This document shows positions 37,203 to 46,092 of a stretch of 64,000 bases of DNA, piece after piece. Location: positions 225,801-289,800 of the forward strand of contig NZ_JADEWR010000004.1 in assembly GCF_015207525.1 (NCBI RefSeq). The letters run 5' to 3'. Every line of letters starts with the position of its first letter. The stretch's first letter is position 1. The notes under the pieces are model-generated. The model was not told the DNA's origin and made no database searches. It saw only the letters and a program-made list of their open reading frames with translations. The DNA is from Nodosilinea sp. LEGE 06152. Lineage in GTDB: Bacteria; Cyanobacteriota; Cyanobacteriia; Phormidesmidales; Phormidesmidaceae. The position numbers and the translations under genes are program-made.

Positions 37203-37388
37203 AGTCTCACTACGGCGTTGGTGACTGCCAACAATGTTTGTCGATCTATGTTTGTTCCGAACGGGAGCCAAGTTGCATCGGCGGCAGTAGACCGAGCTTG
37301 TACTCGGAAACTTTAAGCCAAATGCCACGGCACCCCCCTGGTTTTCCCAGGTCGGAAACTGAGGCAAGACGGCGCTGCGGTGAGACCC
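37203..37388 (+). ncRNA. ssaA: 6S RNA (RNA polymerase-binding regulatory RNA)
   Basis: A stretch of about 185 bases whose ends pair: GTCTCAC at 37204-37210 with GTGAGAC at 37380-37386. The stem extends inward through GGCG/CGGC-type pairs. It contains an apical hairpin CCGAG-CTTGTA-CTCGG (about 37290-37306) followed by AAACTTTAAGCC, a small CCTGG...CCAGG hairpin on the 3' side and a large internal bubble. This matches the architecture and length (about 185 nt in cyanobacteria) of 6S RNA, which mimics an open promoter and binds housekeeping RNA polymerase. The promoter and terminator support an independent gene. I could not compare it with a covariance model. Confidence 0.82.
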
Positions 37389-37403
37389 TTCAATATTTTT
37401 GCC

Positions 37404-37437
37404 ATTCCCCTGTCCGCCTGGATGGGGGAATTGTTTT
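37404..37437 (+). terminator. intrinsic terminator after the 6S-like RNA
   Basis: A 12-base-pair hairpin (ATTCCCCTGTCC pairing with GGATGGGGGAAT, including two G-T pairs, around the loop GCCT) is followed by TGTTTT. It lies 16 bases beyond the pairing end of the RNA. A second, weaker T-run (37396-37400) precedes it. The transcript is therefore probably processed back to its mature 3' end. Confidence 0.8.
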
Positions 37438-37560
37438 AGAAATGTGATTTAGCTTACTTGAGCGCTAGTATTGACACATAGCTAGACCCACAGCTGGATA
37501 TGGCGATGGTGACCAGCTTGGCTGAGGGATTGCTGAGTATTTTTTGTAGGGCCTGCGCCG

Positions 37561-38814
37561 TTGAATTCGGTTGATTTTCCCGCCAGTGTAATTCGTTTGG
37601 AGAATGGGCTGACCCTGATCCACCAGGAGATTGCGGCCACCCCTGTTGTGGTTGCCGACGTGTGGGTGAGGGCTGGGGCGATCGCCGAACCGGCAGAGTG
37701 GGCGGGTATGGCCCACTTTCTAGAGCACATGATTTTTAAGGGCACCGACCAGCTGCCGCCGGGGGTATTCGACTACGCGATCGAGACCCAGGGGGGCATG
37801 ACCAACGCGGCTACCAGCCACGACTACGCCCATTTTTATATCGCTATCGCGGCCGACATGCTGCCCCAGACGCTGCCCTACCTGGCCGATCTGCTGCTGC
37901 ACGCCGCTATTCCCGCCGATGAGTTTGGCCGCGAGCGCCAGGTGGTGCTCGAAGAAATTCGCCAGGCGCAGGATGACCCCGACTGGTTAGGCTACCAGGC
38001 AATGTCGGAGCTGATTTACCAAGACCACCCCTACGGTCGCCCGGTGCTGGGCACGGCAGAAATTTTGCAGCAGCGATCGCCCGAAGAGATGCGCTGCTTT
38101 CACCAGGCCCACTACCAGCCCGACCAAATGACGGTAGTCATTACCGGCGGCATTCCGCTAGAGCCAACGGTGGAGCTGGTCAAACACGCCTTTCGCGGCT
38201 TTGCCCCACCGCCCCCCTGCCCCCCGGCGGCGAGTTCGCGGGTGCCCTCGCTGCCCGGCGTGCGGCGCGAGGTGCTCCACCTGCCGCGCCTAGAGCAGTC
38301 GCGGCTGACCATGGCCTGGCTGGCCCCCGGCATTGGCCAGCTCGAAACCGCCTACGGGCTGGATTTGCTGGCGGCGATTTTGGCCGAGGGGCGATCGTCG
38401 CGGCTGGTGCGCGAGCTGCGAGAAGACCGTCAGCTCGTGCAGGATGTTGGGGCCGGGTTCTCGCTCCAGCGGGAGTGCAGCCTGTTTACCATCCAGGCCT
38501 GGCTGGAGGGCGACGATGTTGATCGGGTGGAGGCAATTGTGTGCGATCGCCTCAGCGAACTGGCGGCCAAGCCAATCAGCGAGGCCGAGCTAACCCGAGC
38601 CCAACGCCTGCTGTGCAACGACTACGCTTTTTCGACCGAGGCCCCAGGGCAGCTGGCGGGGCTATACGGCTACTACGGCACCATTGCCGCCGCCGATCGC
38701 TGTCTTTCCTACGTGCCCATCCTGCAAAGCTATACCGGCGACCGCCTGCGATCGCTGGCTGACCAGTACCTCACACCCCTGCGCTATGTCTCCACCATTC
38801 TGCACCCCGCCTAG
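37561..38814 (+). CDS. M16 zinc peptidase, catalytic partner
   Basis: Processing-peptidase-like protein of 417 residues. The inverted zinc motif HFLEH (H52, E55, H56) is in the typical context AGMAHFLEHMIFKGT, with a distal glutamate in EFGRERQVVLEEIRQA. The C-terminal half lacks the usual RxxRGLAY-type substrate-binding motif and reads LREDRQLVQDVGAGFS. The start is an assumed TTG at 37561, because an in-frame stop lies 27 bases upstream and no better codon is seen. The next gene encodes the complementary M16 subunit, so the two probably form one heterodimeric enzyme. Confidence 0.9.
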   Translation: MNSVDFPASVIRLENGLTLIHQEIAATPVVVADVWVRAGAIAEPAEWAGMAHFLEHMIFKGTDQLPPGVFDYAIETQGGMTNAATSHDYAHFYIAIAADMLPQTLPYLADLLLHAAIPADEFGRERQVVLEEIRQAQDDPDWLGYQAMSELIYQDHPYGRPVLGTAEILQQRSPEEMRCFHQAHYQPDQMTVVITGGIPLEPTVELVKHAFRGFAPPPPCPPAASSRVPSLPGVRREVLHLPRLEQSRLTMAWLAPGIGQLETAYGLDLLAAILAEGRSSRLVRELREDRQLVQDVGAGFSLQRECSLFTIQAWLEGDDVDRVEAIVCDRLSELAAKPISEAELTRAQRLLCNDYAFSTEAPGQLAGLYGYYGTIAAADRCLSYVPILQSYTGDRLRSLADQYLTPLRYVSTILHPA

Positions 38815-38915
38815 TTTGCCTGGCGCGATCGCCTGGGCAGACTACAGCCTGGGCGGTCTATAGTTAGACTGGCCTGCCGCTCAATTTTGTTCTCCAAACA
38901 GCTTATTTCTTGCCT

Positions 38916-40199
38916 GTGACAGCCTCCCTTCTCCAAGCGCCTCGCCTGCACCGCACCGTTCTCGCCAATGGCTTAACGGTCCTGGTTTTAGAAAACCCGG
39001 TTGCCGACATTGTCTCCGCCCGACTGTTTATTCGAGCCGGCAGCACCTTTGAAGCTCCCCACCAGGCCGGGTTAGTGAGCTTTTTAATGGGGCTACTGAC
39101 CAAAGGTAGCGATACCCTCTCCTCGATGGCGATCGCCGAAACCGTTGAGTCGGTCGGAGCCAGCCTGGGTACCGATGCCGCCGCCGACTACAGCGTCATC
39201 AGCCTCAAAACCGTCTCCGCCGACTTCGCCGAAATTTTTGCCCTGGCCGCCACCGTGCTACGCCAGCCCAGCTTTCCCCCTGACGAAATTGACCTGGAGC
39301 GCCGCCTCACCCTGCAGCAAATACGCTCCATGCAGGAGCAGCCCTTCACCGTAGCCTTCAACCAGCTGCGCCGCGATATGTACGGCGAGCACCCCTACGC
39401 TCTGCCCGGCATTGGCACCGAGGCCACGGTTTCTGCCATCACCCAGCAGGACCTAGTTGACTTCCACCGCCAGCACATGCGCCCCGACAACGTGGTCGTC
39501 ACCATTGTGGGCCGCATTGCCCCCGAAGCCGCCCTTGCCCAGGTGGAGAAGACCCTGGGCGACTGGATGGCTCCAGCCACACCCCTCCCGGCCCTCACCC
39601 TGCCTCCGGTGACCTCAGCGCCCACCTGCTCGGTAGTCACGCAGGACACCAACCAGGCGATCGTTATGGTCGGCTACCCGGCGGCCTCGGTCAAGCACCC
39701 TGCCTACCCCGCCCTCAAGCTGATTAACACTTACCTGGGCAATGGCCTCTCCAGCCGCCTGTTTGTGGAGCTGCGCGAAAAACGCGGCCTAGCCTATGAC
39801 GTGTCGGCTTTTTACCCCACTCGCCTGGGGCTGTCGCAGTTTGTGGCCTACATTGGCACCGCCCCCGAAAACGCCGCCACTGCCCTAGAGGGCCTGCGGT
39901 TCGAGGTCGAGCGCTTGCAAACCACCGTGCTCTCCGACGAAGAGCTACAGTCGGCCAAAAACAAGCTGCTGGGCCAGTACGCCCTGGGCAAACAGACCAA
40001 CGCCCAGATCGCTCAACTGCTGGGCTGGTACGAGATTTTGGGCCTGGGGGTCGAGTACGACCAGCAGTTTCAGGACATGGTGGCCGCCGTCACAGTACTG
40101 GATGCCGAAGCTGTGGCCCAAGAATTTTTCCACACCCCATACATTTCGCTGCTGGGGCCAGAGGCTGCCGTTGCTCCCCTAGCCGCCGCCCAAGCTTAA
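38916..40199 (+). CDS. M16 peptidase-like protein, noncatalytic partner
   Basis: Protein of 427 residues, homologous to the preceding gene product. The zinc motif is lost: the equivalent position reads GLVSFLMGLLTKG, without H-x-x-E-H. It retains the substrate-binding motif LREKRGLAYDVSAFY with the arginine and tyrosine that bacterial heterodimeric M16B enzymes need in the noncatalytic subunit. GTG at 38916 or TTG at 38910 could start it. It follows the catalytic subunit by about 100 bases. The dimer is predicted to degrade small peptides or presequence-like substrates. Confidence 0.9.
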   Translation: MTASLLQAPRLHRTVLANGLTVLVLENPVADIVSARLFIRAGSTFEAPHQAGLVSFLMGLLTKGSDTLSSMAIAETVESVGASLGTDAAADYSVISLKTVSADFAEIFALAATVLRQPSFPPDEIDLERRLTLQQIRSMQEQPFTVAFNQLRRDMYGEHPYALPGIGTEATVSAITQQDLVDFHRQHMRPDNVVVTIVGRIAPEAALAQVEKTLGDWMAPATPLPALTLPPVTSAPTCSVVTQDTNQAIVMVGYPAASVKHPAYPALKLINTYLGNGLSSRLFVELREKRGLAYDVSAFYPTRLGLSQFVAYIGTAPENAATALEGLRFEVERLQTTVLSDEELQSAKNKLLGQYALGKQTNAQIAQLLGWYEILGLGVEYDQQFQDMVAAVTVLDAEAVAQEFFHTPYISLLGPEAAVAPLAAAQA

Positions 40200-40358
40200 A
40201 CTAAATTCTGAGGCGCAACCGAAGGTGTAACGATCGCAATCAGCGGTGACTTACACCTCTGTATCCATACCACTAATTGTCGCTTGTCCGTTGCATAGCT
40301 CTTGTTATAAGGCTTTTATTTCTACTCGGCCCCTCTAGCCTCAATGCACTAATGCAAC

Positions 40359-41021
40359 TTAAATTACTTTAGTAAGAATTACTTGTTGCCGTTTAGATGT
40401 TTCTGCAAAACAGGTTTTGAAGTCTTGAATAGTTTTACGGCATTCTTCAAGCCAGTAATTCGGGTCATATTCAAGGGAATTAAAGTGGCGAATTAACTCA
40501 TCTGATTCAACTTGATTTAGCACATTAGCAATCGTGTTAACTTGCTCTGGCAGAAGATAACGCAAGTCTGACGTTAGTTTAATACGCTCACCTCCCCAAA
40601 TTGCTGTATGAGCAAATTCAGTATCCAACGTTGGAAACTTTATCTTTAGCTCTTCCAACAGAAATGAATAAATTTGCTCATCTGTTCGTCTGTCAAAATA
40701 GACCTTTCGCTGCACAAGAAGTGGATCATCTGCTTTTAATTGCTCCAACCGCTGTTCCAAAAGGTTACAGTATGCCTCTAATTCCGCCTCAGACTTAAAG
40801 GGGTTGTCCAATATTCCTGCCATTGCTTTGTAATCCTGTCTGAATTCTTCTATTGGGCTTGACAAGCTTCCAAAGCTAGTCGTAGAAGGTCGTGTGAACC
40901 AAAAAAACATTCCACCTCCGCAACCCCATAGTTGATCAATCAATATGTGCAGCTTTTCATCAGTGTGAATCTGTTCAAAGAATTCAACAGGTATGGCTTG
41001 CTTCTCAACGGAATGTCCCAT
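40359..41021 (-). CDS. DUF1877-like (YfbM) protein
   Basis: Soluble protein of 220 residues, more AT-rich than its neighbours. The start GHSVEKQAIPVEFFEQI, the stretch DQLWGCGGGMFFW, the middle AIWGGERIKLTSDLRYLLPEQVNTIANVLNQ and the end SLEYDPNYWLEECRKTIQDFKTCF look like the DUF1877/YfbM family, whose role is unknown. The ATG at 41021 follows an AAGAGG ribosome-binding site and is preferred over 41048. Low G+C suggests later arrival than the flanking peptidase and TauE genes. The family assignment is from motif memory. Confidence 0.8.
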   Translation of the reverse strand: MGHSVEKQAIPVEFFEQIHTDEKLHILIDQLWGCGGGMFFWFTRPSTTSFGSLSSPIEEFRQDYKAMAGILDNPFKSEAELEAYCNLLEQRLEQLKADDPLLVQRKVYFDRRTDEQIYSFLLEELKIKFPTLDTEFAHTAIWGGERIKLTSDLRYLLPEQVNTIANVLNQVESDELIRHFNSLEYDPNYWLEECRKTIQDFKTCFAETSKRQQVILTKVI

Positions 41022-41242
41022 CCTTATACCTCTTCTAATATTGAGCAATGGTTTCGTTGGGGTTTCGCTATCGCTAACCTAACCTATGGCAGAATCAAGG
41101 TTTCGAGAGTTTTGTTAATCAAGCAGGTTCTAAGCACCAATGTTTTGTTGCTCCCAATGGCTAACATCTGCGGCCTCGCCAACGGGTAAGATGAATCGAT
41201 CGCCTGACTGACAGACGCTGCTAAACCGCTAGAGGGATTGCT

Positions 41243-42052
41243 GTGGGAAGTGGACTGATTTTAGCGCTGGTGGGGCTGCTGGCCGGGGTGCTGGCGGGGT
41301 TTTTGGGCATTGGCGGCGGCACGGTGATGGTGCCTGTGATGGTCGCTTTGGGAATGTCGGGGGTGCAGGCGGTAGGGACGAGCACGCTTGCGATCGCCCT
41401 GATCGCCCTGGTGGGCAGCGTGCAAAACTGGCGCATGGGCTTTCTTAAGCTCAACCATGTGGCCATGCTGGGCCTGCCCGCCCTGGTTACCGCCTATCTG
41501 GGCAAAGAGCTGGCCACCGCCCTGCCCAACTACGCGCTGTTAGGGATATTTGGCCTGTTTCTGCTGTTCAATATTTATCTGATTGGCATCAAAAAACAGG
41601 TGGTGCGCCAGGCCCAGCGCAGCGAATCTGCTGGCCTACCCGTTACAAATTCCACACCACTGCCCGTGTCGCCCACGATCGCTCGGCTGAGCATTGGCGG
41701 GCTGGCCGGGTTTCTGGCGGGGCTATTTGGGGTGGGCGGCGGCGTGGTGATGGTGCCATTACAAATTTTGCTGCTGCACGAGCCGATTAAGGTCGCGGTG
41801 CAGACCAGCCTGGGGGCGATCGTGATTACCGGGCTGTGGGCTTGTCTGTGGCATGCCCTGGCGGGCAACGTACTGCTGACGACGGGGCTAATCTTGGGGG
41901 CAGCGGGGGCGATTGGCGTACAGGTTAGCACCCGCTACCTGCCTCGGCTGCCCGACCAGGCGGTGACCATTATGTTTCGGGCACTGCTGGCACTGCTGGC
42001 CGGATACTTCTTCTTCAAAGCCTGGGATAGCTACACGGCCCTGACTGCGTAG
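41243..42052 (+). CDS. TauE/SafE-family sulfite exporter
   Basis: Membrane transporter of 269 residues with two homologous halves. Each has the family motif of glycine-rich helix and MVP (LAGVLAGFLGIGGGTVMVPVMV near the N-terminus, GFLAGLFGVGGGVVMVPLQIL in the middle). Seven or eight helices are predicted. Family members export sulfite, sulfoacetate or related anions, and the substrate here is unknown. The GTG at 41243 follows an AGAGGGA ribosome-binding site. It stands alone between the DUF gene and the phosphoesterase. Confidence 0.9.
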   Translation: MGSGLILALVGLLAGVLAGFLGIGGGTVMVPVMVALGMSGVQAVGTSTLAIALIALVGSVQNWRMGFLKLNHVAMLGLPALVTAYLGKELATALPNYALLGIFGLFLLFNIYLIGIKKQVVRQAQRSESAGLPVTNSTPLPVSPTIARLSIGGLAGFLAGLFGVGGGVVMVPLQILLLHEPIKVAVQTSLGAIVITGLWACLWHALAGNVLLTTGLILGAAGAIGVQVSTRYLPRLPDQAVTIMFRALLALLAGYFFFKAWDSYTALTA

Positions 42053-42209
42053 GCCTGTTCTAGCCGAATCGATTCGCGCTCAGGGCGTGACCTGAGGTTA
42101 ATTTTTCATCGTACAGAATTTTTTGATCATCGCGGCTGAAGAATTGCTCCAACCAGTGGCAGCTCAAGGTTAAACGGGCTAGCGTGCGAATGATGCGTTT
42201 TCAACCCCT

Positions 42210-43046
42210 ATGCGCCCGCTGTTCACTGGCCCCCTCACCGTTGAAACGGTAACTGTTCCGATTTGTGACCTGCCTGGGCGACTTGAGGGGTGTCGCATTG
42301 TGCAGCTGTCTGACTTTCACTTCGATGGCGAACGCCTCTCAGTTGGGCTGTTGCAGCAGGCAATCGATCGCGTCAACGACCTGAAGCCCGACTTGGTTGC
42401 CCTTACCGGCGACTACGTCACCCATGACCCGGCCCCTATTTTTACCCTGGTGACCTACCTCAGCCAGCTTAAGAGCCGCTACGGCACCGTGGCCGTGCTG
42501 GGCAACCACGACAACCGCACTCTGGGCGGGCGGTACACTATTCTGCGATCGCTCCAGCAGGCCGGTATTTGCACCCTGTGGAACGATATTGCCTACCCCC
42601 TGGGCGACGACCTGCCGGTGGTGGGGCTAGCCGATTTTTGGTCGCGCGAGTTTCGTACCGCCCATCGGGTGCTCAAGACCCTGCCTGCGTCTCAGCCCCG
42701 CCTCGTGCTCTCCCACAACCCCGACAGCGCCGAGGTTTTAGCCCGCTGGCGGATCGACTTGCAGCTCTCGGGGCACACCCACGGCGGCCAAATTGTGCTG
42801 CCCGGCGTTGGGCCAGCCGCAGCTGTCAGTCAGGCGCTGCGGCTGGCGGTGCTGTCAAAGCTACCCTTTGACCGCCCCCACCGCAAGCGCAAACGCTTAA
42901 AGATTGTGCACCACTGGGAATGGGTGTCGGGACTGCACAGGGTGGGGGCAAACCATCTGTACATTAATCGGGGGTTGGGCACCTACGCGCCAGGGCGGTT
43001 GGGGTGCCCGCCAGAGGTGACGGTGGTGGAGCTGGTAAGCGGGTAG
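42210..43046 (+). CDS. calcineurin-like metallophosphoesterase
   Basis: Protein of 278 residues with the five metal-binding signatures of the family: QLSDFHFD (DxH), LTGDYV (GD), VLGNHDN (GNHD), VLSHNPD (H) and LSGHTHGGQ (GHxH). The order and spacing match YkuE-like phosphoesterases that act at the membrane or on UDP-diacylglucosamine-like lipids. No signal peptide is obvious. Substrate not predictable. Length normal. Confidence 0.9.
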   Translation: MRPLFTGPLTVETVTVPICDLPGRLEGCRIVQLSDFHFDGERLSVGLLQQAIDRVNDLKPDLVALTGDYVTHDPAPIFTLVTYLSQLKSRYGTVAVLGNHDNRTLGGRYTILRSLQQAGICTLWNDIAYPLGDDLPVVGLADFWSREFRTAHRVLKTLPASQPRLVLSHNPDSAEVLARWRIDLQLSGHTHGGQIVLPGVGPAAAVSQALRLAVLSKLPFDRPHRKRKRLKIVHHWEWVSGLHRVGANHLYINRGLGTYAPGRLGCPPEVTVVELVSG

Positions 43047-43139
43047 GCGGGTAGGTGGGTGCTTCGGAATAGGTTTCGTTGATGGGGGCGATGCCGACGA
43101 AAGCGATCGCGATTTGAAGCTGAAAACTCTCCAGGGGAG

Positions 43140-43970
43140 TCAGGTGGCAAGGGGAGCGGGTTGATTGCCTGAGGGCAATTTTTCGCTGTCGCGGATTTGG
43201 TTGGGCAAAAACCCTACCGCTCCCATAATGGCCCCCAGGTTGACGCCGTCCTCGAGCAAGCTGGCGTGGCCGCTGTGAGGCAGGGGGTAAATGCGGGGGT
43301 TGGGCAGCAGCTCGGCCAGGCGCTGGGCTTCTTCTAGGGAGGGCAGCAGGCGATCGCCCAGGGAGGCCACCAGCAGCGTGGGTGCGGTCACCCGCTGCAG
43401 CTGCAGTGGCTCTAGGCGAAACTGCGACAGCAGCGCCATCCGCCAGGCGGCACTGCTCTGGGTCACCGCCGTCATAGCTCGCATTAGCGCCTGCCGATTG
43501 ACCTCGCCAATGCGGCTGAGGTTGGCCAGCACCGGCAGGCTAAACAGGTTAGAACTCTGGTAGAGCGGCGGGGCTACCCAGGGAGTGAGGTTGGCCACCC
43601 AGTGCAGCCACGGAAAGCGGTGGAACGACGAGGCCGAGTTAATCAAAATCAGGTGGCTAGCCAGGGCTGGGGCCAGCGCCACAATGCGTAGCGCCAGACA
43701 GGCCCCAAACGACTCGCCACAGAGGTAAACCGGAGCCATGCCCGCCTCCTGACGAATTAACTGCACAGCCTGGTGGGCCAAACGCTCCCACGACGACAGG
43801 TCATCGCCCGGTATGACCAGGCAGCGAATATCAAAGTGAGATTTGAGACCAGCGCTTTGCAGCGCAAAGAGTTCGCCGCTGCCATCCATACCGGGCAGGT
43901 AGACAAACATAGGTCGGTTGGGGTGTTTACCGGTAGGGGCGTAGAGCTTGAGGGGAACAGGTTCAGCCAT
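43140..43970 (-). CDS. alpha/beta-fold hydrolase
   Basis: Protein of 276 residues. The nucleophile elbow GESFGACLAL supplies the serine (G-x-S-x-G), FVYLPGMDGSGELF is the oxyanion loop, TLLVASLGDRLLPS the acid strand and LPHSGHASLLEDG the catalytic histidine. A membrane-facing cap region lies between residues 130 and 200. The sequence resembles plant and cyanobacterial esterase/lipase-like proteins encoded near acyltransferases. The next gene on this strand is a PlsC-type acyltransferase, which hints at lipid metabolism. Confidence 0.88.
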   Translation of the reverse strand: MAEPVPLKLYAPTGKHPNRPMFVYLPGMDGSGELFALQSAGLKSHFDIRCLVIPGDDLSSWERLAHQAVQLIRQEAGMAPVYLCGESFGACLALRIVALAPALASHLILINSASSFHRFPWLHWVANLTPWVAPPLYQSSNLFSLPVLANLSRIGEVNRQALMRAMTAVTQSSAAWRMALLSQFRLEPLQLQRVTAPTLLVASLGDRLLPSLEEAQRLAELLPNPRIYPLPHSGHASLLEDGVNLGAIMGAVGFLPNQIRDSEKLPSGNQPAPLAT

Positions 43971-44061
43971 AGATGATTAATGCAGACGATGGGTTAGCCC
44001 TGAGATTAGCAAAGCGGCCTTAGCTCCATGCGGCAGATCCCAAAACGGCGGCCCCAAGCTA

Positions 44062-44814
44062 TCAGTAGCACCCCTGTTTTAACAGCTCCGCAATTTCATT
44101 CTCGCAGCACTGGGTCAACTCGGTGGCCATATCATGGGAGCCTTTAGCGCGGTAGCGCGATCGCAGGCGTGCATCGACCCGTACCGGACGCCCAATTAGC
44201 AGGTTTACCTCCTGGTAAAACACCGCCGGGTGCCACCCCGGCTGCTGAAACAGTGGCTCAGAGGAGTCAAAGAGACTCAGCCAGCGCAGGGGCACAACCG
44301 AGTTGGTGGTTTCTCGGTGGGCCGCGATCGCAACCGGCACAATCGCCAACTCATCGACTCGCGCCCGCAGGGCCAGGTGGGCAAACCCGCGGTGAAAGCT
44401 ATTCAAATTGTCGGGGGTAGTCTTGTTGACCATGGGGGCCGCCCCCTCTGGAAAGATGCCCACCGCCTCGCCATCGCTCAAGGCATTCATAGCGCGGCGA
44501 AAGAAGGCGGTTTGGCCCTTGTCAGGGGCATCGAGGGGTAGGCAGCCCAGCGCGTTGATCAGGTTGCGCAAACCAGGCACCTGGCTCATGTAGTGGTGGC
44601 AGGCAAAACGCACCGGGCGACCCACAGCGCTCATCAGCAGCGGCGCATCCATAATGCTGCGGTGGTTGCTAACCACCACCAGGGGCTGATGGGGCGGCAG
44701 GCGATCGCGCCCGTGGACCGACATTTTTACCTGTGACAGAGCCAGCAGCCAGTTAGACATGTCCAACGGGTTAGCGCTTAGAGACGTCAGCGGGGGTACA
44801 GGAGCTAAGGCCAT
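44062..44814 (-). CDS. 1-acyl-glycerol-3-phosphate acyltransferase (PlsC-like)
   Basis: Protein of 250 residues with the acyltransferase motifs NHRSIMDA (NHxxxxD), VRFACHHYM, FPEGAAP (FPEG) and IVPVAIAAH. These catalyse transfer of acyl chains to lysophosphatidate or related acceptors during membrane lipid synthesis. There is no clear N-terminal membrane helix, but a short hydrophobic stretch precedes the first motif. An ATG at residue 19 is also possible. The alpha/beta hydrolase lies downstream on the same strand, about 90 bases away. Confidence 0.9.
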   Translation of the reverse strand: MALAPVPPLTSLSANPLDMSNWLLALSQVKMSVHGRDRLPPHQPLVVVSNHRSIMDAPLLMSAVGRPVRFACHHYMSQVPGLRNLINALGCLPLDAPDKGQTAFFRRAMNALSDGEAVGIFPEGAAPMVNKTTPDNLNSFHRGFAHLALRARVDELAIVPVAIAAHRETTNSVVPLRWLSLFDSSEPLFQQPGWHPAVFYQEVNLLIGRPVRVDARLRSRYRAKGSHDMATELTQCCENEIAELLKQGCY

Positions 44815-44957
44815 GCAAACCTACAGAGAAGAAGGACGGCTTAGCCACCCTGAGCGATGGGCAGCAAAACCTTAGTCCTCATAACGTAGCAAAATCTCAG
44901 GGCATCAGAAGGCGGCAAACCCACCATTCTCAGCGAGATCTCCCCATCGATAGACCA

Positions 44958-46034
44958 TTAGGGTTGAGAGGCGCGCAGCTGCCCACAGGCCGCATTTTCG
45001 TCTAGCCCACGGGAGTAGCGTACCGTCACGGCAATGCGGCGCGACTCTAGCTCGTTCACGAAATTGCGAATACTGGCCTCACTGGGGCGCTGGTAGTCGG
45101 CCTCACTGATGGGGTTATAGGGAATCAGGTTGACGTGGCTCTGGAAACCGCGCAGGTGCTGGGCCAGCTCGGCGGCGTTGGCGGGTTGGTCGTTGAGCCC
45201 GGCCAGCAAAATATACTCAAAGGTCACCCGCCGCCCGGTGATCTGCACGTACTCGCGGCACTCGTCGAGCAGCACCGCCAGGGGATACGCCCCGGCGCTA
45301 GGAATCAGCTGCAGCCGCTGGGGCTGGTTAGAGGCGTGCAGACTGACCGCCAGGGTGACCTGGAGCTGCTCTGCGGCCAGGGCGCGAATGCGTCCCGGCA
45401 CCCCTACCGTAGACAGGGTCATGGCTCGCTGGCCGATGCCCACGTCGCGGTTGAGGCAGCGAATGGCGGCTACCACGTTAGTCACATTCAGCAGCGGCTC
45501 GCCCATGCCCATAAACACAATGTGGCTAACCCGCTGGCCAAAGTCCTCCTGCACCGTCAGCACCTGGTCCACAATTTCGTGGGTGGCCAAGTTGCGCATA
45601 AACCCGCCCTTGCCCGTGGCGCAGAAGTCGCAGGCCATGGGACAGCCCACCTGAGACGACACACACACCGTCAGCCGCTTGGCCGAAGGAATGCCAACGG
45701 TTTCAATAATTTGGCCATCGGCCAGCTTGAGCAAGTATTTCACCGTGCCGTCGCTGGCCACCACCCGGTGGTGCAGGGCCGATCGGCCCAGGTCAACGGC
45801 TTCCATTGCCTGCCGCCAGGCTTTGGGGAAGACGGTAATGTCTTGCAGCGATCGCGCCCCCTGCTGATAGAGCCACTGGTAGAGCTGCTTGCCGCGATAG
45901 CCCGGCTGCCCCTGGGCCTGCACCCACTCGGTCAGCTCCTCTAGCGATTTGCCCAGCAGCGGGGGCTCTGACAGCCCTCTCTCCTCAGCAAGGACGGGCG
46001 TGGGGAATTGATTGGATTGGGAGATGACAGCCAT
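44958..46034 (-). CDS. rlmN: 23S rRNA (adenine-2503-C2) methyltransferase RlmN
   Basis: Radical SAM methyltransferase of 358 residues that modifies A2503 of 23S rRNA and A37 of several tRNAs. The SAM cluster motif CPMACDFC is at residues 131-138. [19 protein letters not shown] and SLHASN are RlmN signature stretches. The catalytic cysteine pair is completed by the C-terminal AACGQLR segment (around residue 353). Length and order are standard. Confidence 0.96.
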   Translation of the reverse strand: MAVISQSNQFPTPVLAEERGLSEPPLLGKSLEELTEWVQAQGQPGYRGKQLYQWLYQQGARSLQDITVFPKAWRQAMEAVDLGRSALHHRVVASDGTVKYLLKLADGQIIETVGIPSAKRLTVCVSSQVGCPMACDFCATGKGGFMRNLATHEIVDQVLTVQEDFGQRVSHIVFMGMGEPLLNVTNVVAAIRCLNRDVGIGQRAMTLSTVGVPGRIRALAAEQLQVTLAVSLHASNQPQRLQLIPSAGAYPLAVLLDECREYVQITGRRVTFEYILLAGLNDQPANAAELAQHLRGFQSHVNLIPYNPISEADYQRPSEASIRNFVNELESRRIAVTVRYSRGLDENAACGQLRASQP

Positions 46035-46092
46035 AACCGCAGTGAATGCACAGTATTCAATGGTAGCGATGATCGAGTGCGATCATCGGGTT

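Noticed and set aside
37199-37447. An 82-residue open frame overlapping the 6S-like RNA
   Set aside because: The paired RNA structure, promoter and terminator explain the sequence better; the frame lacks a ribosome-binding site and family resemblance.
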